This document shows, one piece after another, positions 1 through 7,236 of a DNA stretch of 58,482 bases. Within the stretch, counting starts at the first letter, position 1; every line of letters begins with the position of its first letter. The notes under the pieces were generated by a model, which was given only the letters and a program-made list of their open reading frames with translations, was not told where the DNA came from and did not search any database. Source of the DNA: Vulcanimicrobiota bacterium. Lineage in GTDB: Bacteria; Vulcanimicrobiota; Vulcanimicrobiia; Vulcanimicrobiales; Vulcanimicrobiaceae. Made by a program: the position numbers and the translations under genes. The stretch lies in the NCBI GenBank assembly GCA_028287565.1, contig JAQBPK010000284.1, positions 1 to 58,482 of the forward strand, written 5' to 3'.

Positions 1-1183
1 CGAGCGCCAGCCCGCCCAGCGTCATGATGTTGAGCGACTGGTTCAGCATGTACGCCGCGAAGAACGTCCCCATCACCGAGATCGGGAGCGACACCGCGAC
101 GATGAGCGTCGAGCGCAGCGAGTGCAGGAACAGCAGGATGATGAGGACCGCGAGGATCGCGCCGTAGATCGCGGTGTGCGCCAGTGCGTCGACCGCGTTG
201 CGGATGAAGCCTTGCTGGTCGAACACGACGCCGAAGTGCATCGTGGGATAGCGCTTCTGGAAGTCGGCGATCTTGGCGTACACGCCCTGCGAGACGGAGA
301 TGACGTTCGCGTCGGGCTGCGCCGTGACGGCGAGCGCGATCGACGGCACGCCGTCCAGGCGCGAGAACGAGCGGATCTCCTGGATGCTGTCGCTCACCTT
401 GGCGACGTCGCGGACATAGACCGGCGCGCCGTTCTTGACGGTCAGCACCGTGTTTGCGACTTGGTCGGCGCCCTTGTACAGCGAGTTCGCGCGAATGACG
501 AACTCCTTGGGACCGATCGCGAGGATACCGGCCGGCGCATCGACGTTCTCGGCCTTGATCTTGTTGACGATCGTGTTGGTGTCGAGGCCGTAGCCGGCGA
601 GCGCGGCCGCGTCGGGCTCGACCATGATGGCGCGCTGCGCGCCGCCGAACACGCTGACCGAACCGACGCCCGAGACGCCGGCGAACTCGTCGGCGAGCTG
701 GTTGTTGAAGAGGTCGTAGAGATCGCGCAGCTGGCGCGTGGCGTCGGTGACCGAGAGGCGCACGACCGGGATCGAGTTGGGGTCGGCCTTCTGGATCTGC
801 GGCTGCTGCAGCAGCGGGTCGTTGGGGAGCGAGGTCGCGGCGCGCGCGACCTGCTGCTGGATGTCGGTGGCGGCGACGTTGATGTTGGTGCCGTACTTGA
901 ACGTCGCGCGCACGACGCTCTGGCCGGTGAACGAGTTCGACTGGAGGTAGTCGATGCCCGAGACGCGGCTGACCGCGTTCTCGATGGGCCGCGTGACGGT
1001 GGACTCCATCGTCTCGGGCGCGACGTTGCCGTAGTTGACGGTGACCGACACGACCGGCGGCTGGAAGCTCGGCAGCAGCGCGATCGGCAGCCGCGGTATG
1101 GCGAAGAGGCCGAGCAGCACGATGGCCGCGGCGAGCATCGCGACGGTCACGCGGCGGGTGACGGCAAAATCAGCGATCGACAA
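1..1183 (-). CDS. RND efflux transporter, inner-membrane subunit (N-terminal part, runs off the window)
   Basis: Reading the complement gives about 394 residues of an AcrB/HAE1-type RND pump, which exports drugs or hydrophobic compounds by proton antiport as part of a tripartite envelope complex. The protein opens with MSIADFAVTRRVTVAML and a first membrane helix, continues through the porter domain (PIENAVSRVSGIDYLQS, DIQQQVARA, then GVGSVSVFGG), and enters the next membrane segments (ILAVLIILLFLHSL, then SLNIMTLGGLAL) where the window ends. The likely start is TTG at 1183 with GGAG about 10 bases upstream; no ATG is available in this frame. The remaining two thirds lie outside, so substrate class cannot be judged. 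Confidence 0.93.
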   Translation of the reverse strand, partial: MSIADFAVTRRVTVAMLAAAIVLLGLFAIPRLPIALLPSFQPPVVSVTVNYGNVAPETMESTVTRPIENAVSRVSGIDYLQSNSFTGQSVVRATFKYGTNINVAATDIQQQVARAATSLPNDPLLQQPQIQKADPNSIPVVRLSVTDATRQLRDLYDLFNNQLADEFAGVSGVGSVSVFGGAQRAIMVEPDAAALAGYGLDTNTIVNKIKAENVDAPAGILAIGPKEFVIRANSLYKGADQVANTVLTVKNGAPVYVRDVAKVSDSIQEIRSFSRLDGVPSIALAVTAQPDANVISVSQGVYAKIADFQKRYPTMHFGVVFDQQGFIRNAVDALAHTAIYGAILAVLIILLFLHSLRSTLIVAVSLPISVMGTFFAAYMLNQSLNIMTLGGLAL

Positions 1184-1414
1184 GCAGGTACTCCGGGGAG
1201 GTCCCGACCTCCGGTGGTGAGGGCAGCGTCCCGAGAAGTCTGCGATTTTTCTCTGGGATGGCGCTCAGGGGTCGTACCCGGCCTAGACGCCCGTCATTTG
1301 CGCGTGATACCATCCGGGGGTTCTCACGGCGGCTCTTAGGCCCCGGAGACTCCCCGCTGCCCGGCCGATTGCGCCGGGCCGCCGGCTCCACCGGCGTCCA
1401 GAGAGGGCAACCAA
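1184..1414 (+). promoter_or_regulatory. Divergent intergenic region and possible rpsF leader hairpins
   Basis: The 231 bases between the pump and rpsF must hold both promoters. Just upstream of rpsF there are two GC-rich hairpins, CCCGG-(9 nt)-CCGGG near 1360-1380 and GCCGG-(5 nt)-CCGGC near 1381-1396, followed by the rpsF ribosome site. S6:S18-binding leaders are known upstream of rpsF in other phyla, but I cannot show that this leader has that motif. Confidence 0.3.
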
Positions 1415-1717
1415 ATGGCAGTTACCGCGATCGATTACGAAGTCACCTACGTCCTGCGCCCGAGCCTCGAAGAGACCGAGGTCGATGAGCGCGCGAACGC
1501 GATCGCCGAGGGCGTGAAGACCCGCGGCGGCGAGATCGTGGGCGAGCTCGAGAAGCACGGCAAGCGCCGCCTCGCCTACGAGATCGACGACGTCCGCGAG
1601 GGCTACTACGTGACGATGAACTTCCGCAGCACGGGCGAGGAGCAGAAGGAGCTGGAGCGCCTCCTGCGCCTCAACGAGAACGTGCTGCGCCACATCATCA
1701 TCCGCAAGACGGACTAG
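1415..1717 (+). CDS. rpsF: 30S ribosomal protein S6
   Basis: This is a 100-residue S6 protein, a component of the small ribosomal subunit platform that pairs with S18. The family signature is clear: an N-terminal YEVTYVLRPSLEE strand, the central GEIVGELEKHGKRRLAYEID segment and the C-terminal LERLLRLNENVLRHIIIRK. Length is typical. ATG at 1415 is preceded by GAGAGGG at proper distance. ssb follows on the same strand after about 190 bases, the usual bacterial pairing, but no rpsR follows within the window. Confidence 0.97.
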   Translation: MAVTAIDYEVTYVLRPSLEETEVDERANAIAEGVKTRGGEIVGELEKHGKRRLAYEIDDVREGYYVTMNFRSTGEEQKELERLLRLNENVLRHIIIRKTD

Positions 1718-1721
1718 GACT

Positions 1722-1736
1722 GGGCGCTCCGCGCCC
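1722..1736 (+). terminator. Short GC hairpin after rpsF
   Basis: GGGCGC-TCC-GCGCCC starts 5 bases after the rpsF stop and forms a perfect 6-bp stem. There is no following T-run, so it may be an attenuator between rpsF and ssb, a Rho-dependent end, or a chance structure. Confidence 0.3.
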
Positions 1737-1910
1737 GCCCGTCCACAGCCGGGGCTGATTGTCCACAAGGGCGCCACAGCCGCGGGGTCGGATCGGTCCT
1801 ATGGACCAAAAGCAGAGTGCCGTACACCTGGCACCGCCGCCGCATACCATGACGCGGCAAACACGCACACCAGCGCAGCAGCGCGCATAGCAGGCAGAAG
1901 GAAGACGACG

Positions 1911-2345
1911 ATGGCTGGCAGCTTTAACCGAATCACTTTGGTGGGAAATCTGACGCGCGACCCGGAGATCCGGTACGTCGGCTCGGGCGCGGCGGTGACG
2001 AAGTTCACCCTGGCGGTGAACCGCCGCTCGAAGCAGCAGGAAGAGACCGACTACATCGACTGCGTGGCATGGGACAAACTCGCGGAGACCTGCAACACGT
2101 ACCTGAAAAAGGGGATGTCGTGCCTGGTCGACGGGCGTCTGTCGATCCGCAGCTACGACGACAAGGACGGCAACAAGCGCAAAGCCACCGAGGTGGTGGT
2201 GAACACGATGCAGATGCTGGACCGCCCGAACCGCGGCGCCGGCGAAGGGGGCGGCGGATACGAGCGGCCTCGGGCAGCGGCGCCGGCGAACGGTGCTGGC
2301 GGCTATGATGATAGCGCCCTGGACGAGGAAGAAATTCCGTTCTAG
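1911..2345 (+). CDS. ssb: Single-stranded DNA-binding protein
   Basis: A 144-residue SSB that coats single-stranded DNA in replication, recombination and repair. The OB-fold begins with FNRITLVGNLTRDPEIRY and includes the conserved FTLAVNR and DYIDCVAWDKLAE segments (residues about 5-65). A glycine/proline-rich linker leads to the acidic tip DEEEIPF, the docking peptide for partner proteins, so the protein is complete. ATG 1911 has AAGGAAG upstream. Confidence 0.97.
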   Translation: MAGSFNRITLVGNLTRDPEIRYVGSGAAVTKFTLAVNRRSKQQEETDYIDCVAWDKLAETCNTYLKKGMSCLVDGRLSIRSYDDKDGNKRKATEVVVNTMQMLDRPNRGAGEGGGGYERPRAAAPANGAGGYDDSALDEEEIPF

Positions 2346-2387
2346 CTTTCTAGGCGTGAGCGCAGTAAGACTCGAGTATTGGAGCGT

Positions 2388-2783
2388 ATGGTCGTGGAGC
2401 ACTTCGGCGTAGCAAATTCCGACAAGGTATATAAGGCGGGCGATACGGTAACGTATGTCGCGGAGTTCAAGCAGGACGTAGATTCGCGTTTAGCCATGAC
2501 GGCATGGCTAGACCGAATCGGCGGTCCTGATGAGTCCGGTTTGACGTGGGAAATATATCTTCAGAATTCGCAACACGTTGGTCCACGGCACATTGAAGTG
2601 TCTGGGGTAATGGGCGGACTCGCAAATGGCCACTACAAACCTGTGCGCGTGGATCTCAACATTGGCGGCGTGACGAAGACGCTAAGCACAAACCTCGACC
2701 CCGACGGCGACGCTGTAATCACGGTTGCTGGGAACACTGGTCCTTCATTTCCAGAGCTCGTTGATTTCGATCCGAAACATTAG
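2388..2783 (+). CDS. Hypothetical protein, probable beta-rich fold
   Basis: I do not recognise this 131-residue protein. It is polar, has no signal peptide or membrane segment, and alternates short strand-like stretches (DTVTYVAEFKQD, LTWEIYLQ, KPVRVDLNIGG, DAVITVAG), suggesting a beta-sandwich. Base composition and codon use are less GC-rich than rpsF-ssb just upstream, which hints at acquisition. It sits 42 bases after ssb on the same strand, where rpsR would often be. ATG 2388 was preferred over TTG 2379; neither has a well-spaced ribosome site. Confidence 0.55.
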   Translation: MVVEHFGVANSDKVYKAGDTVTYVAEFKQDVDSRLAMTAWLDRIGGPDESGLTWEIYLQNSQHVGPRHIEVSGVMGGLANGHYKPVRVDLNIGGVTKTLSTNLDPDGDAVITVAGNTGPSFPELVDFDPKH

Positions 2784-3044
2784 TGGCTCGTCTCTCGGCG
2801 GGCGAGGTGGCTCTACGGAGACGCGCAGTGACGTGCGCCGTGTACTGGAGGCAGGCGGCCTAGGAATATACAAGCTGCGCCTTCCGGGGGCAGGCGACCT
2901 GGCCTGCTGAGTCTTTGGGCAAATCGATGGTGCCCTGTGCGTGCGGGCGGCGCGCGGAAAGCGTCGCTCCAGGGCAATGCGTGCGTCGAAAGCGGGCCGC
3001 GGGTAACGTCGCCGTTTGTAGACGACGAGCGCGCGGCAGCAAGG

Positions 3045-3590
3045 ATGCAGTCGGGCAACCGGAGCAATGTCGGCAGCACCATGCTTGATAGACCCACGTT
3101 CGACGAGCAGCGCATCCCGGTTCACGCGCGATATGCAGCGCACCGACTCGCGGTTCTGGCGCCGACTGTCTTCGCGAACGACGTCGATGCTCGGCTTGCT
3201 GACGCGCAGTATGCTGCTATCTACGATGACTTGCGCGAGGTTCGCGACGCGGCGTTCGACCTGGTTGTACGTTGTGAAGCCGCTCTGCGGATACTCGAAG
3301 GCGCGGATGCCGAAGCAGCGCCGCGGATCGGCGATCCGCGACTGCTAGTCGGGCTGCGCGCACCGATCGTCGATGCGCTCGACGCGACGATCGCGATGAA
3401 CCGCGCCTGGAAGCGCGCCATCGATGAAACGCTCGCGGCCATGACGAAGCCCCCGTTTGACGAAAGCCAACTGAGCGAGAAGGACCGCGAGTACCTGCGC
3501 GCATTCATAGCGGATGGCACTGCCTACGTCCAGGCCAACGAACGTTTGCAGCGCGCGTTGGCATTGTTCCAGACACGCATCGGCGCGTAG
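3045..3590 (+). CDS. Hypothetical helical protein
   Basis: About 181 residues, almost entirely helical and charged, without membrane segments. The body runs from MLDRPTFDEQRIPVHARYA through three or four long amphipathic helices (YDDLREVRDAAFDLVVRCEA, TLAAMTKPPFDESQLSEKD) to a C-terminal helix. No family is recognised. The start is uncertain: ATG at 3045 and ATG at 3081 are both possible and lack convincing ribosome sites. It lies directly upstream of the IS-rich segment. Confidence 0.5.
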   Translation: MQSGNRSNVGSTMLDRPTFDEQRIPVHARYAAHRLAVLAPTVFANDVDARLADAQYAAIYDDLREVRDAAFDLVVRCEAALRILEGADAEAAPRIGDPRLLVGLRAPIVDALDATIAMNRAWKRAIDETLAAMTKPPFDESQLSEKDREYLRAFIADGTAYVQANERLQRALALFQTRIGA

Positions 3591-3887
3591 CCGCATCCGC
3601 TGCGGCTGGTCGTCACCAACCTTTGGCAAACAGCGCGCCGGAGGTGTGTAGTGGATCCAACACCCGGGAGCTCCGGATAAGACACCGTCGTCCAGATATT
3701 CATATACAGGAGCTTGAAGCGGGTTTCGTTGACCAACGCGGTGCGTTGGAATGTCGCGAGTCGCGACGTCCGCGAGTGTTCTGCCACGCGACCATATGAA
3801 TCCGTGGCCCTCAGTAATCAATCGGGCGTGGAGAGCTCACGGATTGCTATCTCCGGTTCGGTAGCGAGCGATTCCCTGCAGTAGACC
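3591..3887. other. No gene seen between the helical ORF and the IS relic
   Basis: About 300 bases with no ORF that has convincing codon use and no recognisable transposase homology. It is probably the deleted front of the outer IS element whose tail follows. Confidence 0.4.
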
Positions 3888-4026
3888 GAACAAAACGGCG
3901 TTGCCGAATCGTTCATGGGAACGCTCAAGCTCGAGTGCATCTGGCAGCAGCGCTTCGCAACCTACGACGAAGCGAGGTCCGTCATCACCGCTTGGATCCG
4001 GCACTACAATGAGGCCGCCCCAAATG

Positions 4027-4881
4027 TCAGGCCGCAGTCAACCGTGAGTTTTGGGTGCTTTGATATTGCTGGATGAACTCGGCCGGCGTCAAGCCGCCAA
4101 GGGACGTATGAGGCCGTCGCAGGTTGTAATCGACGCGCCAACTCTCGATCGCCACTCGCGCATGAAAGATCGTCGGGAACGCGTGCTCATTGAGCAGCTC
4201 GTCGCGGAACCGACCGTTGAAGCTCTCGACGCTGCCGTTCTGCATCGGACGGCCGGGGTCGATGAAGTGCAAGTCGACGTTGGCCTGCGCCGCCCAGCCC
4301 AGCATCGCGTTACTCGTAAATTCGGTGCCATTGTCGAACTTCAGCGTCGGCGGGAGGCCGCGTTGAGCCGCCAGCCGTGAGAGAACGCGTACGACCCGGT
4401 CGCCGGTAAGCGAGAAATCGACTTCGATACCGATTGACTCGCGCGTGAAGTCGTCGACGATCGTGAGCGTACGGAACTTGCGCCCGGTGCTGAGCAGGTC
4501 ATGCACGAAGTCCAGCGACCAGCGCTCGTTCGGACGGGAGACCGCGGTAATTGCGTTGCCCCGGACGTACCGCACGCCGCGCTTGCGCCTCGGCCGCAGT
4601 TCGAGCCCATGTGCGCGGTAGATCCGATGCACCCGCTTGTGGTTGACCAGAAAGCCCTCGCGGCGCAGCATCAACGTGAGCCGACGGTAGCCGAACCGCC
4701 GACGCTCGTGCGCCAGCGACGTCAGCCGTTCGAGCAGCCGCGGATCTTCGATGCGGCGCATTGTGTATTGCGCTACCGATCGCGGACAGCGCGCGATACG
4801 GCATGCGGCGCGCTGACTCACGCCGAGCTCCTGCAGGGCCCTCACCGCGGCTTTTCGCTGCGAGGGCCCCAGGAGTTTTTT
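4027..4881 (-). CDS. IS3-family transposase OrfB (DDE integrase part)
   Basis: OrfB supplies the DDE catalytic domain. The frame contains the HTH_21-like RRFGYRRLTLMLRREG region, the integrase core ERWSLDFVHDLL (first D), KFDNGTEFTSNAML (second D) and MQNGSVESFNGRFRDELLNE (catalytic E), and ends with RRPHTSLGGLTPAEFI. It is read as an OrfAB fusion after a -1 frameshift at the A-run at 4876-4881. The long upstream extension of the open frame to 5172 lies over OrfA in another frame and is not a real N-terminus. Confidence 0.92.
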   Translation of the reverse strand, partial: KKLLGPSQRKAAVRALQELGVSQRAACRIARCPRSVAQYTMRRIEDPRLLERLTSLAHERRRFGYRRLTLMLRREGFLVNHKRVHRIYRAHGLELRPRRKRGVRYVRGNAITAVSRPNERWSLDFVHDLLSTGRKFRTLTIVDDFTRESIGIEVDFSLTGDRVVRVLSRLAAQRGLPPTLKFDNGTEFTSNAMLGWAAQANVDLHFIDPGRPMQNGSVESFNGRFRDELLNEHAFPTIFHARVAIESWRVDYNLRRPHTSLGGLTPAEFIQQYQSTQNSRLTAA

Positions 4882-5135
4882 GCGATCAGTTCTTTCATCG
4901 CGTCGTTCTCGAGCGAGAGGTTCGCAATGATGCGTTTCATCCGCCCGTTCTCGTCCTCGAGTGCGCGGCCGCGAGCGATTTCGCTGCTCTCCATGCCGCC
5001 GTACTTGCTCTTCCAGGCCGAGATCGTGTTGGGATGCACGCCGTGACGCCGGCCCAACTCGACGAACGAGGCGCCGGCATCGTGCTCGCGGAGGATCGAG
5101 ACAATCTGCGTCTCGGTGAAGCGGGACTTCCGCAT
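4842..5135 (-). CDS. IS3-family transposase OrfA (HTH part)
   Basis: This 97-residue OrfA is the DNA-binding subunit. It begins MRKSRFTETQIVSILREHD, carries the helix-turn-helix with GVHPNTISAWKSKYGG, and ends in a leucine-zipper-like helix (LEDENGRMKRIIANLSLEN). Near its end the codons GCA AAA AAC form the slippery heptamer A-AAA-AAC; shifting back one base gives AAA AAA and continues into OrfB. ATG 5135 has a ribosome site in AAAGGAAC. Confidence 0.93.
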   Translation of the reverse strand: MRKSRFTETQIVSILREHDAGASFVELGRRHGVHPNTISAWKSKYGGMESSEIARGRALEDENGRMKRIIANLSLENDAMKELIAKNSWGPRSEKPR

Positions 5136-5290
5136 GGCGGGTTCCTTTCGGCCTTGCGGCCGGGAAACCCACGGTGTCAGGTGGCCCGGATTATCGGGGC
5201 GGCGTCAACAACGAAACCCGTCCCCATTCCAGCCTGGGCTACCTCGCGCCGACGGCGTGGCGCGAGCGTCAGGCGAAACAAACCGCATAA

Positions 5291-5795
5291 CTGTCCAGAA
5301 TCGGCGGGGTCAGATCACTGGAAGCAAGAATCCCGCTTCCGGTCCTTCGGGACGAAAGGAGGTCCAATGTTCTGGCAGACTTGACGCAGGGCGCTCTGCG
5401 AAAGGCCGAATGGCCGGATCATCGCCCTCGAAGATCAACATGTCGGACTTTGCCCATCGCTACCGCTCCGGGCAATGCAACAAAGCGGCAGGCCTGCTGC
5501 CCGCTGCACCCGATTAAATGCGAAAGATGCGGAGTCGATTCAATGTGAAACGAAAGCATTGAGCGTGAATCAATGTGAAAGGACGGTTCATCGTGAGACG
5601 GCGCCGTTCTGACGTGCTGATGTTCTAGCGCTCTGACGTTCTAGCCCGTTCTACCGTTCTGACGTTCATGGCAACCTCACCGAATTCGCCGGTGATCTCG
5701 AGGCGAAGGCAGTTCCGCTCCATCTCGAACGGTCGACACTTTGGCATAGGTGAGTCGACGACGTCCACGTGATTGTCGCCTTTCGGAAAAATCCG
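5291..5795. other. Non-coding stretch with IS-end-like repeats and a degenerate GTTCT repeat
   Basis: About 500 bases with no convincing gene. GATTCAATGTGAAA at 5537-5550 recurs as GAATCAATGTGAAA at 5567-5580 in the same orientation, like the repeated terminal sites of IS21-type elements. From about 5605 to 5668 the unit GTTCTGACGT or GTTCTAGC recurs four or five times in degenerate form. Neither is tied to an intact transposase. Confidence 0.45.
5537..5580 (+). repeat. Two direct copies of a CAATGTGAAA site
   Basis: The copies start 30 bases apart. The same TGTGAAA-type site recurs near 11770, 11797, 11878, 26964 and 26989, always in the same orientation, which suggests relics of one IS family whose transposase is gone. 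Confidence 0.45.
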
Positions 5796-6887
5796 TTAGG
5801 ATCGCGGCTGCGCGAGCCAGTCGACGATGCGGCGTACGACTTGTTCGGCGACGGCCTTCGCCTCGCGCGCTTCTTCCGGTCGCAAATCCGGCGGCCCGGT
5901 GGGATGTTCCGAGAGCATGCGGCCGGCGTGGATGCGCTGACGCGTACGATTCAGGCCCTCGGCGCGCGTCTTCGTCTGACTGTCGAGTATAGGGTCCGCG
6001 CCTTGCGCTGCCCCGTTCAGCAGCGCCTCGAGTTTCCAGCGCATTGGGTCCCCCTCGAAATCCCGCGAGCCGAACAGGCCGACGCCGGCGTCCCGAGCGT
6101 GCTTGACGACGAACGTGAGTGCGCCTTCGACCGCCGCCGCGGAAAGGACGAGCATTGAGGTCGGATGCGAGCCTGGATTCAGCGTCAGTAGCTCCGAGGA
6201 GAGTTGACTCCACCACAGCCGGAAATTGCCATAACCCAATCGTTCGAGTGCTTCCGCGAACGCCGGAAACGCCTCGGCATGACGCGCACGTCCGTCGCCG
6301 CGCCGCGCTAGAACGTCCTTCACGTGCGGAAGGACGCTCTTGAGCTCATCGCGGCGGATCGGCCGCTGATTCGCGGATCCGGCAAGATTTGCGCTCGGTA
6401 ACGCGCGTTGTCCGCCTTGACGGAACCGAACGCCGGCAGCATCGGCTAAAAGATATCCAGCCTGCGACATCACGAGGATGGCGGCCTCGACGTCGACGGT
6501 CGGGACCGAGAGGGAACGCGCGCGCTCGATCAACACGTCGCGAGGGAGCACGGCTTGCGACGCGCCCATCGTCTTCGCGAGAGCGTTGAGTTGGCCCACG
6601 ATGAAGTCAAAGGCAGTGACGTTGCGCAGTTCGGGATCTTCCCGGTTAATAAGCATCGCACGATGTTGCCACAGACCGGGTGAGAGCGAAAGCCGGCCTC
6701 CTGCAGCATGATCGAACGCGCCTGGCCACCCCAACGCATCGTCGATCTCGCCGCATTCGAGGCCGATTCGACTTCCGACTTCGACCAGTTCATCGCGCGT
6801 TAATCCGAACTCGGTCGGCGCGAGCATGATACTCGCTTCGATGGCCGTTTGAAGCGTCCTCACGACGCCTTGCAACTGCATGTCCAT
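5796..6887 (-). CDS. Hypothetical protein with HEPN/DUF4145-like C-terminus
   Basis: A soluble 363-residue protein. The first 110 residues are helical with no recognised domain; a linker rich in basic residues follows; the last 170 residues (FRLWWSQLSSELLTL to the end) look like a helical HEPN or DUF4145-type bundle, with an R-X5-H motif in LNRTRQRIHAGR (about residue 312-322) before the final helix. HEPN proteins are often RNases of defence and toxin systems. This is a motif-level inference; sequence similarity is not strong enough to name a family. It starts at ATG 6887 and borders the degraded island. Confidence 0.6.
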   Translation of the reverse strand: MDMQLQGVVRTLQTAIEASIMLAPTEFGLTRDELVEVGSRIGLECGEIDDALGWPGAFDHAAGGRLSLSPGLWQHRAMLINREDPELRNVTAFDFIVGQLNALAKTMGASQAVLPRDVLIERARSLSVPTVDVEAAILVMSQAGYLLADAAGVRFRQGGQRALPSANLAGSANQRPIRRDELKSVLPHVKDVLARRGDGRARHAEAFPAFAEALERLGYGNFRLWWSQLSSELLTLNPGSHPTSMLVLSAAAVEGALTFVVKHARDAGVGLFGSRDFEGDPMRWKLEALLNGAAQGADPILDSQTKTRAEGLNRTRQRIHAGRMLSEHPTGPPDLRPEEAREAKAVAEQVVRRIVDWLAQPRS

Positions 6888-7236
6888 ATCGAATCAGGCC
6901 TCGCATTGGAATCGGGGTTCGAGCGTCCATCTTGAATCAGCCGAAACGCCTTCCCTTCACGCGACAAGCGCGTTGGTCGGCCGCGGAAGACGCGTCGACA
7001 CAGAACATATGGACGAAGAGACACGAGCGCTCCGTGTTGGCGACACGCAGGGCTCCTGCTGGCGCAAGAAGGACCGCGCTGGCTGAAAATAGACGGCCGA
7101 TGTTTGGGGCGGCGGATTTGATTGTGTCAGTGCCAGGCAGGGGGCATCGCATCGAGGGACACCCGCGGCAGGCCCTCCCGCGTCCGATCATCCGTGGTAC
7201 AATAGGAGTCAAGAATCGCGCGCCGTTGATCGGCCG
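6888..7236. other. Intergenic region between divergent genes
   Basis: About 350 bases separating the minus-strand HEPN-like gene from the plus-strand gene at 7237. A possible -10 box TACAAT lies at 7198-7203, followed by TAGGAG. No gene is apparent; the short open frames have poor codon use. Confidence 0.35.

Larger units (their letters stand above)
4010..5207 (-). mobile_element. Intact IS3-family insertion sequence (about 1.2 kb)
   Basis: The ends are inverted repeats TGAGGCCGCCCC (4010-4021) and, on the other strand, TGACGCCGCCCC (5196-5207), with 11 of 12 positions matching. They are flanked by the direct duplication ACAA (4006-4009 and 5208-5211). The 1198-bp length, two overlapping ORFs and A-rich frameshift site are all typical of the family. 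It interrupts an older IS3 transposase gene exactly at the duplicated ACAA. Confidence 0.92.
3888..5290 (+). pseudogene. IS3-family transposase C-terminal relic, split by the IS at 4010-5207
   Basis: Only the end of an IS3-type OrfB remains. Before the inserted IS the frame reads EQNGVAESFMGTLKLECIW and on to AWIRHY; after it the frame resumes as NETRPHSSLGYLAPTAW and ends with TAA at 5288. Joining the two halves across one copy of the ACAA duplication restores the classical HYNETRPHSSLGYLAP signature of the integrase C-terminus. An in-frame TAG lies just before the first part and no catalytic D,D residues are present, so this copy was dead before or after the second insertion. Confidence 0.85.

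Noticed and set aside
122-1339. 405-residue plus-strand frame over the RND gene
   Set aside because: The complementary strand encodes an unmistakable RND transporter; the plus frame is an Asp/Arg/Val-rich mirror.
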